Position numbers and translations under genes: made by a program. Source: Diorhabda sublineata (lineage: Eukaryota > Arthropoda > Insecta > Coleoptera > Chrysomelidae). From it: a stretch of DNA of 64,000 nt. The first letter of the stretch is position 1, and the number at the start of each line of letters is the position of its first letter. Below the pieces are notes generated by a model. That model was not told the DNA's origin. It saw only the letters and a list, made by a program, of their open reading frames with translations, and did no database searches. Of the stretch, positions 35,101 to 45,699 are shown piece by piece. The DNA is taken from assembly GCF_026230105.1 (NCBI RefSeq), contig NC_079478.1:6959653-7023652 (forward strand). The letters run 5' to 3'.

Positions 35101-38100
35101 TTGGTGTCTAGAGGTGGACTCAAAGTTCCGTTCCATCGGTGAATAGCTTTCTCATTTTACTTGTTTTACAAAGAAAACTGACCAAGCAAAATAAATCATG
35201 AAAGAAGAAAGCTGAGATAAATTCTAAATATGCGGATTTGATTTTCTAAAATATGAGGACTGATATTGACTAGAAACCCTCAAATTTTCAAATTCAGAGG
35301 ACAAAGAAAGCTCTGAACTTCATCACACTAATTAATCGCCCTGTATACTGTTACTGTTACTGTTACTGAAAATATAAAATTCAACATTAGTTCGTCACAT
35401 CAAAAAATAAAAAAGCACGACGTATTTTCACGTTGTGTGTTTATTTTTTCAATAGAATGAAAAATGTCACCAGGATTTCTCTTAGCTTAAATGAAAGAGA
35501 AAAGACAGCCGTTCGTTTTTCATGCTGCGAAATCTCATTATGGAAAACAAACAAAAAAGGTTTGTCTATTGATTTCGTTGACAACAGAATGTCTTTTATG
35601 GAGTAGAACAGTTTCAGGAATGTCAATTAAGCTTTAACGAAGTTTTCGACAGTATCATCAAATTTCAAACTAATTGATTTGGATAAAATGACCGTTTCAT
35701 TTCCTATCATACGAGATTCTTCTAAATATCAAAGGCAATCGTTAGCTTTACAAATATTGTATCATCACACGTTGTGATATCTTGATGATATAATGTTCTT
35801 AGCAAATAAAAACTTGTATTCAAATGATTTTAATGATGCGTTAATGATATATCTCTCTAACCAAATATTGATATATTTATTCTTATTTTCAATTCCTACT
35901 AGAACTTTTGATTTCAATGTATCAAAATTTTTATTTATATCAAAATAGTCTATCCTCGATCAACGCTGTACTGCAATCCAATGGATTATTGTAGGATATA
36001 TATTTAAGAAATTCCTTATAGAAATTTTTGGGTCCTTCGTATCTTGCACCAAATCTTTCGCTTCGATCCATACATTTTCTAAGATTATTTCTAGCGTGTC
36101 TTCCTTTCTACCTTTCACCTGTGTTATCAACCCTTTGTATGTGGCTTCCCAATCCTAGTTGTTTTTATTTCTATTAATTCTTATATGGGTTCAACTTTGA
36201 AGTCTTCGTCGCTTGAAACGACTTTATTTCAAATATTTCAATCGGGTCACAAAAATAGGTTCTGGTTCGATGAAAATTGAGCTGCATTGATGAAGAAGCA
36301 AACTCCCCGATCTAATATCAAGCGAAAATTCAAATTTCATCAACAGTAAACATTGAAGCAATATCCAGTTTACAAAAAGTGAAGAACCTTTTGATTTAAG
36401 ACAATTCATAGAAATTTTGGAGTCAACGGTTAATAAAGACCAGGAAGCTATTGCTAGCTAAAAACAAAGTTTTCGCCAATTTAACTCAAAAATATGGAGT
36501 GGAGTTTTCCAGCACAAATATAAGCGAATATTTCAAATAATATATGTTTGAACCCAAGTTATAATAATTGAGGACACTACACGTGCAAAAATTCGAATAT
36601 AAATAACAAAAGAATCAAAAAATACAGTACTACTGTTTGACAACTTGTTAGACCTAATTTATATGATAGGAATGACCATTTATGCCATCTAGTTGCACTT
36701 GTGAACGTTGATGTTCAAGACAACTTTCTTGAAATGTTTTGGGTCGATTTTCTGTCTGCTTTCTTAACAGTCAGGTAGTTTAGTCGGAACATATTCAACT
36801 TCAACGTAGAAGTCGCAAAACTTAAACACATTAATTTCATGTTACGTAAAATTAACAAACTTTCTCAAAAAAACTACGGACAATTTCATTAAACTTACTT
36901 ACACGCTGGTGCGTTGAAGACCCGATGTTGCTAAGTTAGTTAGTTAATAGTAAGCGGATGTATAAACTACGAAAAAATCGAGTAATCTTGAGAGAGGAAA
37001 ACAAAAAATAACCTGTCGAAACTAAATCATAGTACAATTCACGACTCGAATTACAAAACAAGATCATAAATTCATAAATCACCGAAATTTCTGTTCTCGA
37101 TGAAACTAATGTTTTGTAAATCCATAAGAGAATATGAAAAAATATAGTTTTAATCAAAAACAGTTACAGTTGTAACTGTATTTCGAATCAGCAATTCTTT
37201 GAACCGAAAAAAATTTACCCTTTTTAGGAGATTTAATGCTGGAGATTTAACTTCCACGTTCAAATATCAGTGCCAGGTTTTTATTGGAGACTGTATAGGT
37301 CAGATGAAAGCACAGCTTTTCGCACCGATAAGGTTTCATAAAATTGAAAGCATTGAAGAAATTTCAAATCATTGTGTTTTATTTTCAATTGTATATTTTA
37401 AATTTCAATATCAGTACGTCTTCGTATCGATTTTTAAAATGAAATGGCAATAAAATACATGATGTAACAAAAAATGGTCTCAAATTTAACCACATGTTTT
37501 GTGCTAAAAAATAACTCACTTTTATGCAATTATCAACTCAAAAAAAATTTATAGGTTCTGGAAAGTACAAGATACGAATAGATTTTGAAGGATATTTCAT
37601 AAATAGGTCAAAATTTTATATCGTTAACTATATAAAATAACCACTCCATTGGAAATTTGTTTCCTCTTGTATAACTTTCGTAAAAGTCATTCTACTTTAT
37701 GTTTTTAACACTGTTGTATCTGAAACGTACGAAATAGAGAATTTCTCAAAAATGCCATCTAAAATAATATATTCTGTTTCGAAAATACACAGTGAACAAA
37801 CGCATACAGTGATATGTGCTACATTCGAAATAACAAACATACGAAAATTTAAGGCATGTTCAACAAAAATTACCGAAAAGACTATTAATGTGTGGGAGGG
37901 AATGAATATTTGAAAAATTGGGGGAACAGATTTTCTATTAAATAGTGAGCAAGCAAATATTGCAGCAATAAAATAAAAGGAATTGGAACACGAAGCTAAG
38001 ATATCTAAACAGGAGCAGGTGGTGGATTTATCACTGAATAAAGAAGAAGAATGGAATAATAGTAGAGTAAAAAGTTTAGCATAGTCAGATTGAAATATGG

Positions 38101-38860
38101 TACTTGACCGCAATCTGAAAAAAATAATATATAATAATAATATATAATAATAATATTTCAACGCACTATATCAACTTCACCTGTATGTTTGTAACTGATT
38201 TATGGCTTTAATTTTGTCTTACTTTGAAGAAACATATTATTGTTCAATATATGCGCATTTGTAAAATACTGACAACATAGTTCTAAGAAAATAGCACAAA
38301 CAAATCACCACTCTTCATTAAAAAACGTATCAAAGGTGTCGCATCTGCCAAATTTACATTATAACCGAAAGGACCAGCTCCTCCGGCCGTATTGTATACG
38401 GATTCGTAATATTATGTTGATTAATAGATCACCTACAATATGAATATCAATGCGATGATTAATTATTTCCTAATAATGCCCAGTTTTTTTATTTCCGGTC
38501 ATCTACAGCAATACAGGAATTAAATGCAAAAAAGTGAGCTCGCTGCATGCTTCCTGTGAGAAAATATTGCTGCTACAGACACATGGACAAAACTTAAACC
38601 TTTTTAGCGCATTTTTTTGTGAATAAGTGGATCTGCTTAAGGGCGCTGCCCCAGTTTTACTAAATCGAAATTTAACTATCAACACATTTGTACATATTAA
38701 ATTGAAGATGTATTCAAAATAGCAAACTAAAAAGAAAAAATGGAATACAGTTTGAAAAAAAAATGAATTATTGTTGACAGAAACCAAAAAACACGCGTTT
38801 AGCAATAATCAAAATAAAACAAACAGTAATTCTTGGCATAAGAATAAAATAACTGATAAG
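32140..38860. other. Long AT-rich stretch with no recognisable gene
   Basis: Every ORF of 60 codons or more here was inspected, including 37697-38161 (minus, 154 codons, Ser/Phe/Ile-rich). None shows a known motif. Small features are a TTAGTTAGG-like run near 32680-32702, four TGTTAC units near 35345-35368, and an (ATAATAATAT)n tract near 38125-38158. On the minus strand at about 38405-38290 a 40-codon frame reads AGGAGPFGYNVNLADATPL; it is short and unassigned. Confidence 0.45.
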
Positions 38861-38877
38861 AAAATTCATGTTATGGT

Positions 38878-38915
38878 TTTTATAAAAGCGTGAGGTGCTT
38901 TCTTTGTCATTCTCA
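38878..38915 (+). promoter_or_regulatory. TATA box with initiator-like sequence
   Basis: TTTTTATAAAAGCG (TATA at about 38880-38887) is followed about 28 bases downstream by TTGTCATTC, an arthropod initiator-like TCATTC at about 38909. The next 150 bases are less AT-rich than the surroundings and have no long ORF. It may be the promoter of a solo LTR or of an unidentified transcript. Confidence 0.25.
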
Positions 38916-39079
38916 AACTAACCCTGTGTTACGGAAAAATAAATCTACGACCCAAAAGAGGAATCCAACCCAGATTTATTGTTTACGCGCTGGAAGTTAC
39001 ACCAGTTATGTTACCCTAGAGACACGTATCGAATTTATATTTCAGTCACCTACATAACCTAGAACCCACCTGGAAATAG

Positions 39080-40285
39080 TACCTTCCATCTTATCATACA
39101 GAACCGTAAGAAAATTGAAAAAGAAAGAAATAATGGTAAGGGAAGTTCTACTCCATGAATAATTTCGGATGGTCTACAGACTGGGAATCAGACTCAGATC
39201 TATTGGTTACAAAACACAATGTCAGTTAAAACATTTCATGAAAAAGACCCGACGCTTTTATAATAGTGACATTAATTTCCTTATTTATATATCGTTTATT
39301 ACATAACAAAATATAGCTGGTTTAGTATGTTAGAGTATAATACAATTTCGAATGAAATTGCTAATTGGTTTATTTTGACCAGACTGTAATATAATTAACT
39401 ACCCAATTTGTGCTTATATGTTAAAATAATTAAATAAAAATTTTATTCATGACTACCATATTTTGATGACCAATGAAATCAAATAAATATTGTCGACTTT
39501 ATTACAGAATAAATTTTGATACTCTTGTGGAAAGTTGTTGGTGACATAGCAGTTTTTAGAAGATTCCCCTATTTTTCTAGTAAATATCAGACAGAATTTA
39601 TATACGACGAATTTCCATTTCGCAATTTGTTTTCGCTTTTTCAACAAATAGATATTCTCATGTTTTTTTTCTTTTCATTTGAAGGAGATGATACAAGGAT
39701 GCTTTTGTTTTGTTAACTACGAAAATAAAACTATTACATCTTCCTTTTATCTGATTTGTAATCGTAGCAAGAATCAAACTTGAACAGTAGTAGCTTTTAA
39801 AGTTAAATTGAAAATAGACGCCAGTACTTGCAACAACTTTTTATTCATATTATCTACTGATTGTTTCATCAAAGTTTTGGAACGAGAAATAGTATCGATA
39901 CATATCAGATGTAAAGTTAGTCGACTTTTCGACGGTCTTATGTAATAGTGCATTATTGTGCCAATACAAGATTGTTATATTAACAAATGTGGTATTCAAA
40001 CAAATTTTTTCTCAACGTTTCACAATGTCGAGATGTAAAATTTAGATGATTCATTATCAAAAAGATATGAAAGAAGGTTTGCGAATAAATGAATTCATAT
40101 TTTATTCAATATTCATGAACTATTGATTCAGAACGAGATAAAGATAAATTAGTCGAAAATGTCATGAGCAGTACATTTTAGAGAAACAGTTGTGACTGGA
40201 CCTAAAATCAAGACTATTTCATTAACAATCACTCAATAAATCGTGTTAATGAGATAAACACATTTTATACATAAACGTAATCTCT
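39080..40285. other. AT-rich DNA with no recognisable gene
   Basis: The ORFs at 39453-39716 on both strands look like chance frames; nothing else is apparent. Confidence 0.45.
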
Positions 40286-40289
40286 TTTC

Positions 40290-41500
40290 AGATCAATATA
40301 ATAATTTCAACGCTTTTCTATCTTCTCGATATCGTGCTTGTTGAAGGATTTGTCTTTTGCCTCAAAATAGTCTCCAGTTCCAGCAATTTCTTCTTCATTT
40401 GAGCTGAATTTCTTACCAGCGAGCACTTTTAGTAGCCGTTGTGGGCCAGATCTGGACTGTACAGTGGATGAGGAAGCAATTCGATTGTTATTTGTTCAAT
40501 TTAACCATCGTTGCTATCGACATATGAATCGGTGAATTGTCTTGGTGAAACAGTGGTTTTTTTCGGCATATGATTTTGATTTTTGCTTTCAAACTATCCA
40601 ACAACTCTATGTAGTTTCGCTATTGATTGTCCTCTCCTTTTGGAGATAGTCGAAGAACAATAATCCACGCGCATCCCATAATACTGAAGCCATAACCTTC
40701 CTAGCTGACTGTTGTACCTTTGGACGCTCCAAACGTGGTTCACCGGCTGCAGTCCACTCAGATGATGATCGTTTTGATTCCGGAGTGAAGTGATGGATCC
40801 GTGTTCCATTCATTGTCACATATCAACGCATAAAATCTTATTGATTACGCGTGAACATGCTGTGAATCATCAACACGTAATTTTATTTTTCTTCACGTAA
40901 AATTCGTTCTTAAAAAATATATTTATTAAAACAATCACACAACAAGTTTATTGCTAGAGATCAGAACAGAGAATGAATTTACAAGAAATAATATTTATTT
41001 ACATATGTTGCTAAATAAGATTTTTGAGAATGTATAATATTTCTGCTACGCTTTTACGTTTTCTTGATAAGTATGTAAAACTACATTGTCGTTTTTGCCT
41101 TCTCATGGTCAATTTTCGTGCATAATTGTAATATCTGATATCTTTACGACTTCAGATTTTCACGAAATTCCAATTTACGATTGGATATAATCAATTTTTT
41201 TAGTGTTTTCTGAAGTAACTACGTCAATTGGACGACCAGAACGTTCACAGAGGTGTCTCTGCGACCATGTTTAAATTCAGCAAACCAATAACTAATGGTT
41301 CCTTTAGATTAAGCAGAGTCCATACAACACTTTAGAGTCCATTTCTGGGCTTGTACAGTATTTTTTTACCAAGAAGCAATGATATATCAGCATACAAATA
41401 GCTGTCAATTTTTTCTGATTGATCGAAATGTCATTAAATTCAACATATAGTCCCTTGAAAGCTTGTAATTTGACCATGGTAGCGCCATCTGTGTGTCAGT
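40290..41500 (-). pseudogene. mariner transposase relic, SEWTAAGE subfamily, near full length
   Basis: Minus-strand order is as follows. The N-terminal region has TISYWFAEFKHGR (about 41250-41305), RSGRPIDVVTSENTKKI (about 41195-41245) and NRKLEFRE. A roughly 180-bp unrelated stretch interrupts it (about 40905-41090). The open frame 40819-40594 gives TRIHHFTPESKRSSS, EWTAAGEPRLERPKVQQSA and WDARGLLFFDYLQK. LAGKKFSSNEE, DYFEAKDKSF and the C-terminal KRDYV then lie near 40300-40435. It retains the C-terminus that the 30-kb copy lacks. Frameshifts and stops are frequent, and the second and third catalytic blocks are poorly preserved. A GCGCCATCTGTGTGTCAGTC string near 41484-41503 is also found at the corresponding end of the 30-kb copy (about 31150). 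Confidence 0.88.
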
Positions 41501-41509
41501 CACACGACT

Positions 41510-42380
41510 TATTGAGTGATGTATTATCATCAAAAACATAAGGAAAAAAGCTGCAAATCAATACATTTTTTATTATATGGTGAGTAGCATCTGCCATTGC
41601 GGTTAGACAAGTTCCGAAATCGAGACGATTCATGATTTAAAACATATAAAAAAATAAGTAAATCAATGAATGTACATTCATTATATTTATAAGATCATCA
41701 AAACCTTCTCACAATCCATAAATTTTCAAAAGTATCAAACTTGTTTTATATTTCTTCAACATATGCCTATTTCGAAATAATCCTGTTTCATTTCAAAACC
41801 AGAATTGTAATTATAAAGTGCTGATGATTTTCAGAGGAATGATGATGTTTACATTATAGAATCAAATGAGATCTATATGCTGTTTCCATTATACAGAATT
41901 GTTTGTGCAAGTACACGTCAATGTTCGTGTATTCTGTTGAACAAAAAGAATGTTCACTCGATGTTGACATCAAAATTACTACATTTACAAGTGAAATTAT
42001 TAATTTTAGATAATTTTCATGCTTGAATCTACCAGGTTATTCATTAGAAATTACCCAGATAATTTTTGTACTGACGTTAGTAATTAATTTTCGAAACAGT
42101 CGCACCCTATATATGTCAACAGTGTAATTTAACTACTATTTACAGCAATATATATATGAAGTCTTGGAATGACTTACTATACAAGGCAAACCAGTAAATA
42201 GGTGACTCGATGAACACCCAGAATTTAAACAAAATAATTGTTCGAAGTATTTATCTTCATAGGGTAAACGTAAGACAAAAAGAGAATATTGGGAAAGTTC
42301 CTCAATCGAAATGAAGCATGATCTTTATGGAAGTCAAAGGATATTGATATCTGTTAAGATCTTAAGAAAGACCAACTATT
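41510..42380. other. AT-rich DNA with no recognisable gene
   Basis: No motif or repeat edge was recognised between the mariner and the split retrotransposon. Confidence 0.45.
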
Positions 42381-42384
42381 GAAT

Positions 42385-42613
42385 TTTTTGCTCCTAAAAT
42401 TTCATTGAGCGATTCCATAAACCATTTTAAGAACCTATACTCAGATAACCAGGATGATACCCCCTGCACATTGAACAAAGAAACTGATACTTTCAAAATT
42501 AACAGTGATGCCAAGGTTGAAAATAGTAAATGTCCAGGACCGGATAATATCAGAAGCGCAATGCTTATGTATTGTGGCAATTCATTAATTAAAGAACTGA
42601 CAGCATTACTTAA
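42385..42613 (+). pseudogene. Non-LTR reverse transcriptase, left part, split by piggyBac
   Basis: The plus-strand frame reads SINHFKNLYSDNQ, then AKVENSKCPGPDNIRSAML and MYCGNSLIKELTALL. This is the fingers region of a LINE reverse transcriptase; KxPGPDxI and the KELT...LLN helix are diagnostic. It is cut at a TTAA (42610-42613) where a piggyBac-like element begins, and continues after that element at 44060. Confidence 0.85.
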
Positions 42614-44055
42614 CCCTCCGGTACCCGCTTGAAAATCTGGGACCGGTTACCCGTTTCGGTTTCATAGACCGTTTTTTTTTTTTCTCAACGAATAATATAA
42701 TAGCTTTTTCTATTTATTTTATATAAAAGTATTAAAACAAAATTATATCATACTAAAATATGTTTGTTCTTTATTAAATAAAACACAGATACAGATAGAA
42801 GAGGTAAATTTAGACTGGTAAACAAATTATCTAAATTTACATTTCGGCCTGAGCCATATATTGGTTCACAAATTCGCATAACTATGTCTCCCGGAGAATT
42901 GATTTTATTAAAGGATCCCGGTGGTTGCTTTCCTACATAAACCTCGAGATTAGCGGTGTAATATGTCCGGGCGTCTGAAAGATTTATTAGGTTTTGACGG
43001 AATATACTCTCTGAAGCTACATTGACCACGAAAACCCTCCAGCTTTTCGTCGACCGTGACATATTCTGACATACTGTAACCACTTTTACAATCCTCGACA
43101 TACCTCAAAATATTCTCTTATTGCGGCAAGTTTGTCAAGTTCCCTCCTTTGTGGTCGTTTGGTTTTATCATCAAAACGCAAGGCATCCAGTAAAGAGCAG
43201 TTTAGAGACATTGTTAGACAGAAAATTTCCACCCCTGATCCGTCAGTTGCCCAAAGGTCCTCAGTATTTAGATGATTAGCTTTCAAAATACCAGCATGAT
43301 ATAACAATCCCATCAGAGCCTGAATTTCAACTTTGTTAGTGATTCTTGCATCACTCACTATTGAATAATTTTGCTAAAATGTCCAACATTGGATCACTGA
43401 TGATTTTGTGGGTAACCTTGAAATTGGAAGTCTTGTTACTATATTCTCGGTCCTTCGTCTAATATTTTTCGGCGGAACCGTTTTACTAATAAGGCCTACA
43501 TTTGCCTACAAATGAGTTTAGAGTTCCTTTCTCTTCAGTAGTATCCTCCTGATTAGAAATTTCTTGTTCTGTGTCTGAATCATCTTGCCTTGTCTTCAAG
43601 ACAACTTTGTCTGAATCTGAAGGAAAGTCATCAAAACCCTCTTCATTCTCCCTCTCATACTCAACACATGCTTCCTGCATAAGCTTATGAAGACGTGTCT
43701 GCTCCTTCTCATAGTCACCCATAGCTAAAAAAAATGTTACAGTATTTTGAATCGAACGTCATTTGCAGAAAAAATAACACAAAAGCTGTCATAAAGTACC
43801 AAATAGTGCCAGAATTTACCAAATAAAAAATATACCTTTCAGAAATTTCACAAGCGAATACACGATAAAATCCAATTCCGATACGCGTTTCGGTCTCGCA
43901 GACCTATACAGATCTAGCTATCCCGCTGAACTAACGTCGAACGGGTCGAGCTAGGAAGGTACCCGGGTGGGAGGCCGAAACCGACATTTTATTGCTTAAA
44001 GCAAATGCACATAATTCCACGACGGTCCCACAGACCGGATGCGGGTACTGGAGGG
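42614..44055 (-). mobile_element. piggyBac-like element with TTAA target duplication
   Basis: The 1,442-bp element has 15-bp terminal inverted repeats differing at one base: CCCTCCGGTACCCGC at 42614-42628 and GCGGGTACTGGAGGG at 44041-44055. TTAA flanks both ends (42610-42613 and 44056-44059). CpG- and GC-rich subterminal segments (about 42630-42675 and 43880-44040) include a palindromic GGTCCCACAGACC motif near 44024-44036 and related GGTCTCGCAGACC near 43892-43904. Full-length relatives are around 2.3 kb or longer, so this copy has lost internal sequence. Confidence 0.93.
42748..43722 (-). pseudogene. piggyBac-like transposase, pseudogene lacking its C-terminus
   Basis: Translation starts at 43722 with an acidic N-terminal region (EYERENEEGFDDFPSDSDK, then DDSDTEQEISNQEDTTEE), typical of the family. 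A second frame (43358-43086) holds NKVEIQALMGLLYHAGILKA and LWATDGSGVEIF, the start of the transposase core. A third (43101-42748) holds PPGSFNKINSPGDIVMRI and IYGSGRNVNLDNLFTSLNLP, the GRNVTxDNxFTS block that includes a catalytic Asp. After this the frame ends at 42748, so the rest of the catalytic core and the Cys-rich C-terminal finger are deleted. There are at least two frame changes, and the first DDE Asp region appears deleted. Confidence 0.9.
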
Positions 44056-44059
44056 TTAA

Positions 44060-44350
44060 GAATCATCCCTATTCATAAGAAAGGGAAGAAAGAGAATCAA
44101 GTAATTATCGAGACATATGCTTTTTTAGCTAACACAGTATCTCTTGTAAAATATAGAAATAAATGGAAAGATACAAGGATTCAGACACAATTAATCCACA
44201 ACAGATGTAATATTCATACTGAGACAAATTATATAAAAAGCTATAGTACAATAAGCCGCCTTTCGTACGCTTTGTTGACTTAACCCAGGCTAACGGTAAA
44301 GTGAAACTCAAAGACGTTATACGGACTTTACAGAAAGAACGAGTCCAGCC
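44060..44350 (+). pseudogene. Non-LTR reverse transcriptase, right part, split by piggyBac
   Basis: Immediately after the TTAA, RIIPIHKKGKKE matches the IIPIHKKGDK block that follows the KELT...LLN helix. After frame changes, NKPPFVRFVDLTQANGKV followed by KLKDVIRTLQKERV (about 44245-44340) matches RT motif A (FVDLxxAFDxVxRxxI); the catalytic AFD is replaced by ANG. About 25 residues between LLN and IIPIH, and roughly 50 before motif A, are missing, so deletions predate or accompany the decay. Confidence 0.82.
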
Positions 44351-44359
44351 TATAAATAT

Positions 44360-44965
44360 GTAAAAGCAGAAAAAAAGGAAGAAGTCAACATTTATCAAAA
44401 TCAGTACAAAAGATAGCTTGATAAAAATTCAACTAAAAAACACTTGAAGATACAAATTTCACCTGCTAATATTATATATTTATATGGTAAGTAAGTAATT
44501 CTTCCATGTTTCAAGTGAGTATGGTCTTTTGAACGTAGTAATATGATGACGAAAATCCTTCATTGTTGGAAAAGTATCAGATTGGAGGAGCCACTTTCCA
44601 ATTTTCCAGCATACAATTTATGATAGCCTTGTAATCGTAGCAACTTTATCACGAATATTAGTCCTATGTAGGTGATGGAGAATAATAAATTACTTCCATT
44701 TAATTTGTTTTGTCTATAATCATGGCAAGCTGATTAATCAAATCTTATTTTTAATAACGACGAACGTCAGAGATGACTCGATAATTTCAAACGCAATTCA
44801 TAATGTTTTCCCACGTTTTGGGATAACTTTTAATAAACCTTAAGTAAAATTGACACTTCGCTAATGTGTTTTCTAAATTTAGATTTCTAAAACAACAGGA
44901 GGAATTTTAAGCCGATGCTTTGTTATCAAATTTGTGGTGTTTGTTTACAATATTTGACGACATGA
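44360..44965. other. AT-rich DNA with no recognisable gene
   Basis: This stretch lies downstream of the LINE fragment. No more RT motifs (YADD and beyond) were found. Confidence 0.45.
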
Positions 44966-44970
44966 ACCAC

Positions 44971-44988
44971 TTTGGTGGAGTAGATATG
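44971..44988 (+). repeat. 18-bp match to the LINE tail at 11 kb
   Basis: TTTGGTGGAGTAGATATG is identical to 11013-11030, just beyond the RNase H/zinc-knuckle fragment. The flanks do not match, so this is a small scrap of the same tail or chance. Confidence 0.35.
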
Positions 44989-45053
44989 ATTCCTGATAAC
45001 AATTTTATGAAAATATAGTAGTTTGTTTAGTGAGCTCATTCATTCGATCGAAA

Positions 45054-45074
45054 TATATACAGGGGGTGATTTAT
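45054..45074 (+). repeat. ACAGGGGGTGATTTATT terminal-like motif
   Basis: This motif resembles the ends of several insect DNA transposons and the inverted end at 32117-32133. A CpG-richer segment follows (45185-45260), but no transposase frame could be confirmed. Confidence 0.3.
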
Positions 45075-45389
45075 TAGAAAAATAATTAGTGAAAATAGTG
45101 TCTCCGAGGAGAAATATTTCAATTTCAATATTAAAATAATACGAACACGAAATTTAATGGATAATTTTTTTCGACAAGAATATTTGGAAGTTTCATAAGA
45201 TCGTTTGCGGTCGTTTTGCGACAGAATGCGACGCCGCTTTTGCAGCCTTATTTACGATGGTGATCCGAGGTAATACTGAAGCACACAGTATCTACGATCG
45301 GATTTAAACAAAAGTTAAATAAAAGTAGGCATTCTACCATAGAATGAGACACCATTTAAACAGTTTGCGATGCATAGAAAGTGCTTCAA

Positions 45390-45690
45390 ATAGTTAAGAT
45401 TGTGCTCCAAAGTCACGTTGAAGCAAATACTCGGGAACTAAACTTTTATTAAAATGAAAAATAACAAGTAAAGGTTGAATTTACTCCAAAATATAAATAA
45501 TATTTAGATTTGCTCTAAAATTGTTATTTTACTGGACAAATCTTTTATCTCACAATTTTTTTGACGTATTCATCGGGCAACGCTAACTTTTTTGGAGGTA
45601 TTCTATTTAACCTTTGTTTGAACCCTATAGCAAAATTGTGTGCTTCAGAGTTACCTTGGAGCAAACCATCACTATGGTTCAAAGTACTAC
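45390..45690. repeat. Weak direct repeat around GTG-CT(C/T)CA-AGT-A-(C)GTTG(A/G)AGCAAA
   Basis: A segment near 45400-45432 recurs near 45636-45668 at roughly 75% identity over about 32 bases. Non-coding. Confidence 0.3.
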
Positions 45691-45699
45691 TGATGAATA

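Noticed and set aside
37697..38161. 154-codon ORF on the minus strand
   Set aside because: Low-complexity Ser/Phe/Ile/Tyr text, begins in an ATA/ATT repeat, and has no domain or splice context I recognise.
45185..45360. CpG-richer segment possibly encoding a Harbinger-type N-terminus
   Set aside because: Only scattered residues agree, and no block could be aligned confidently.
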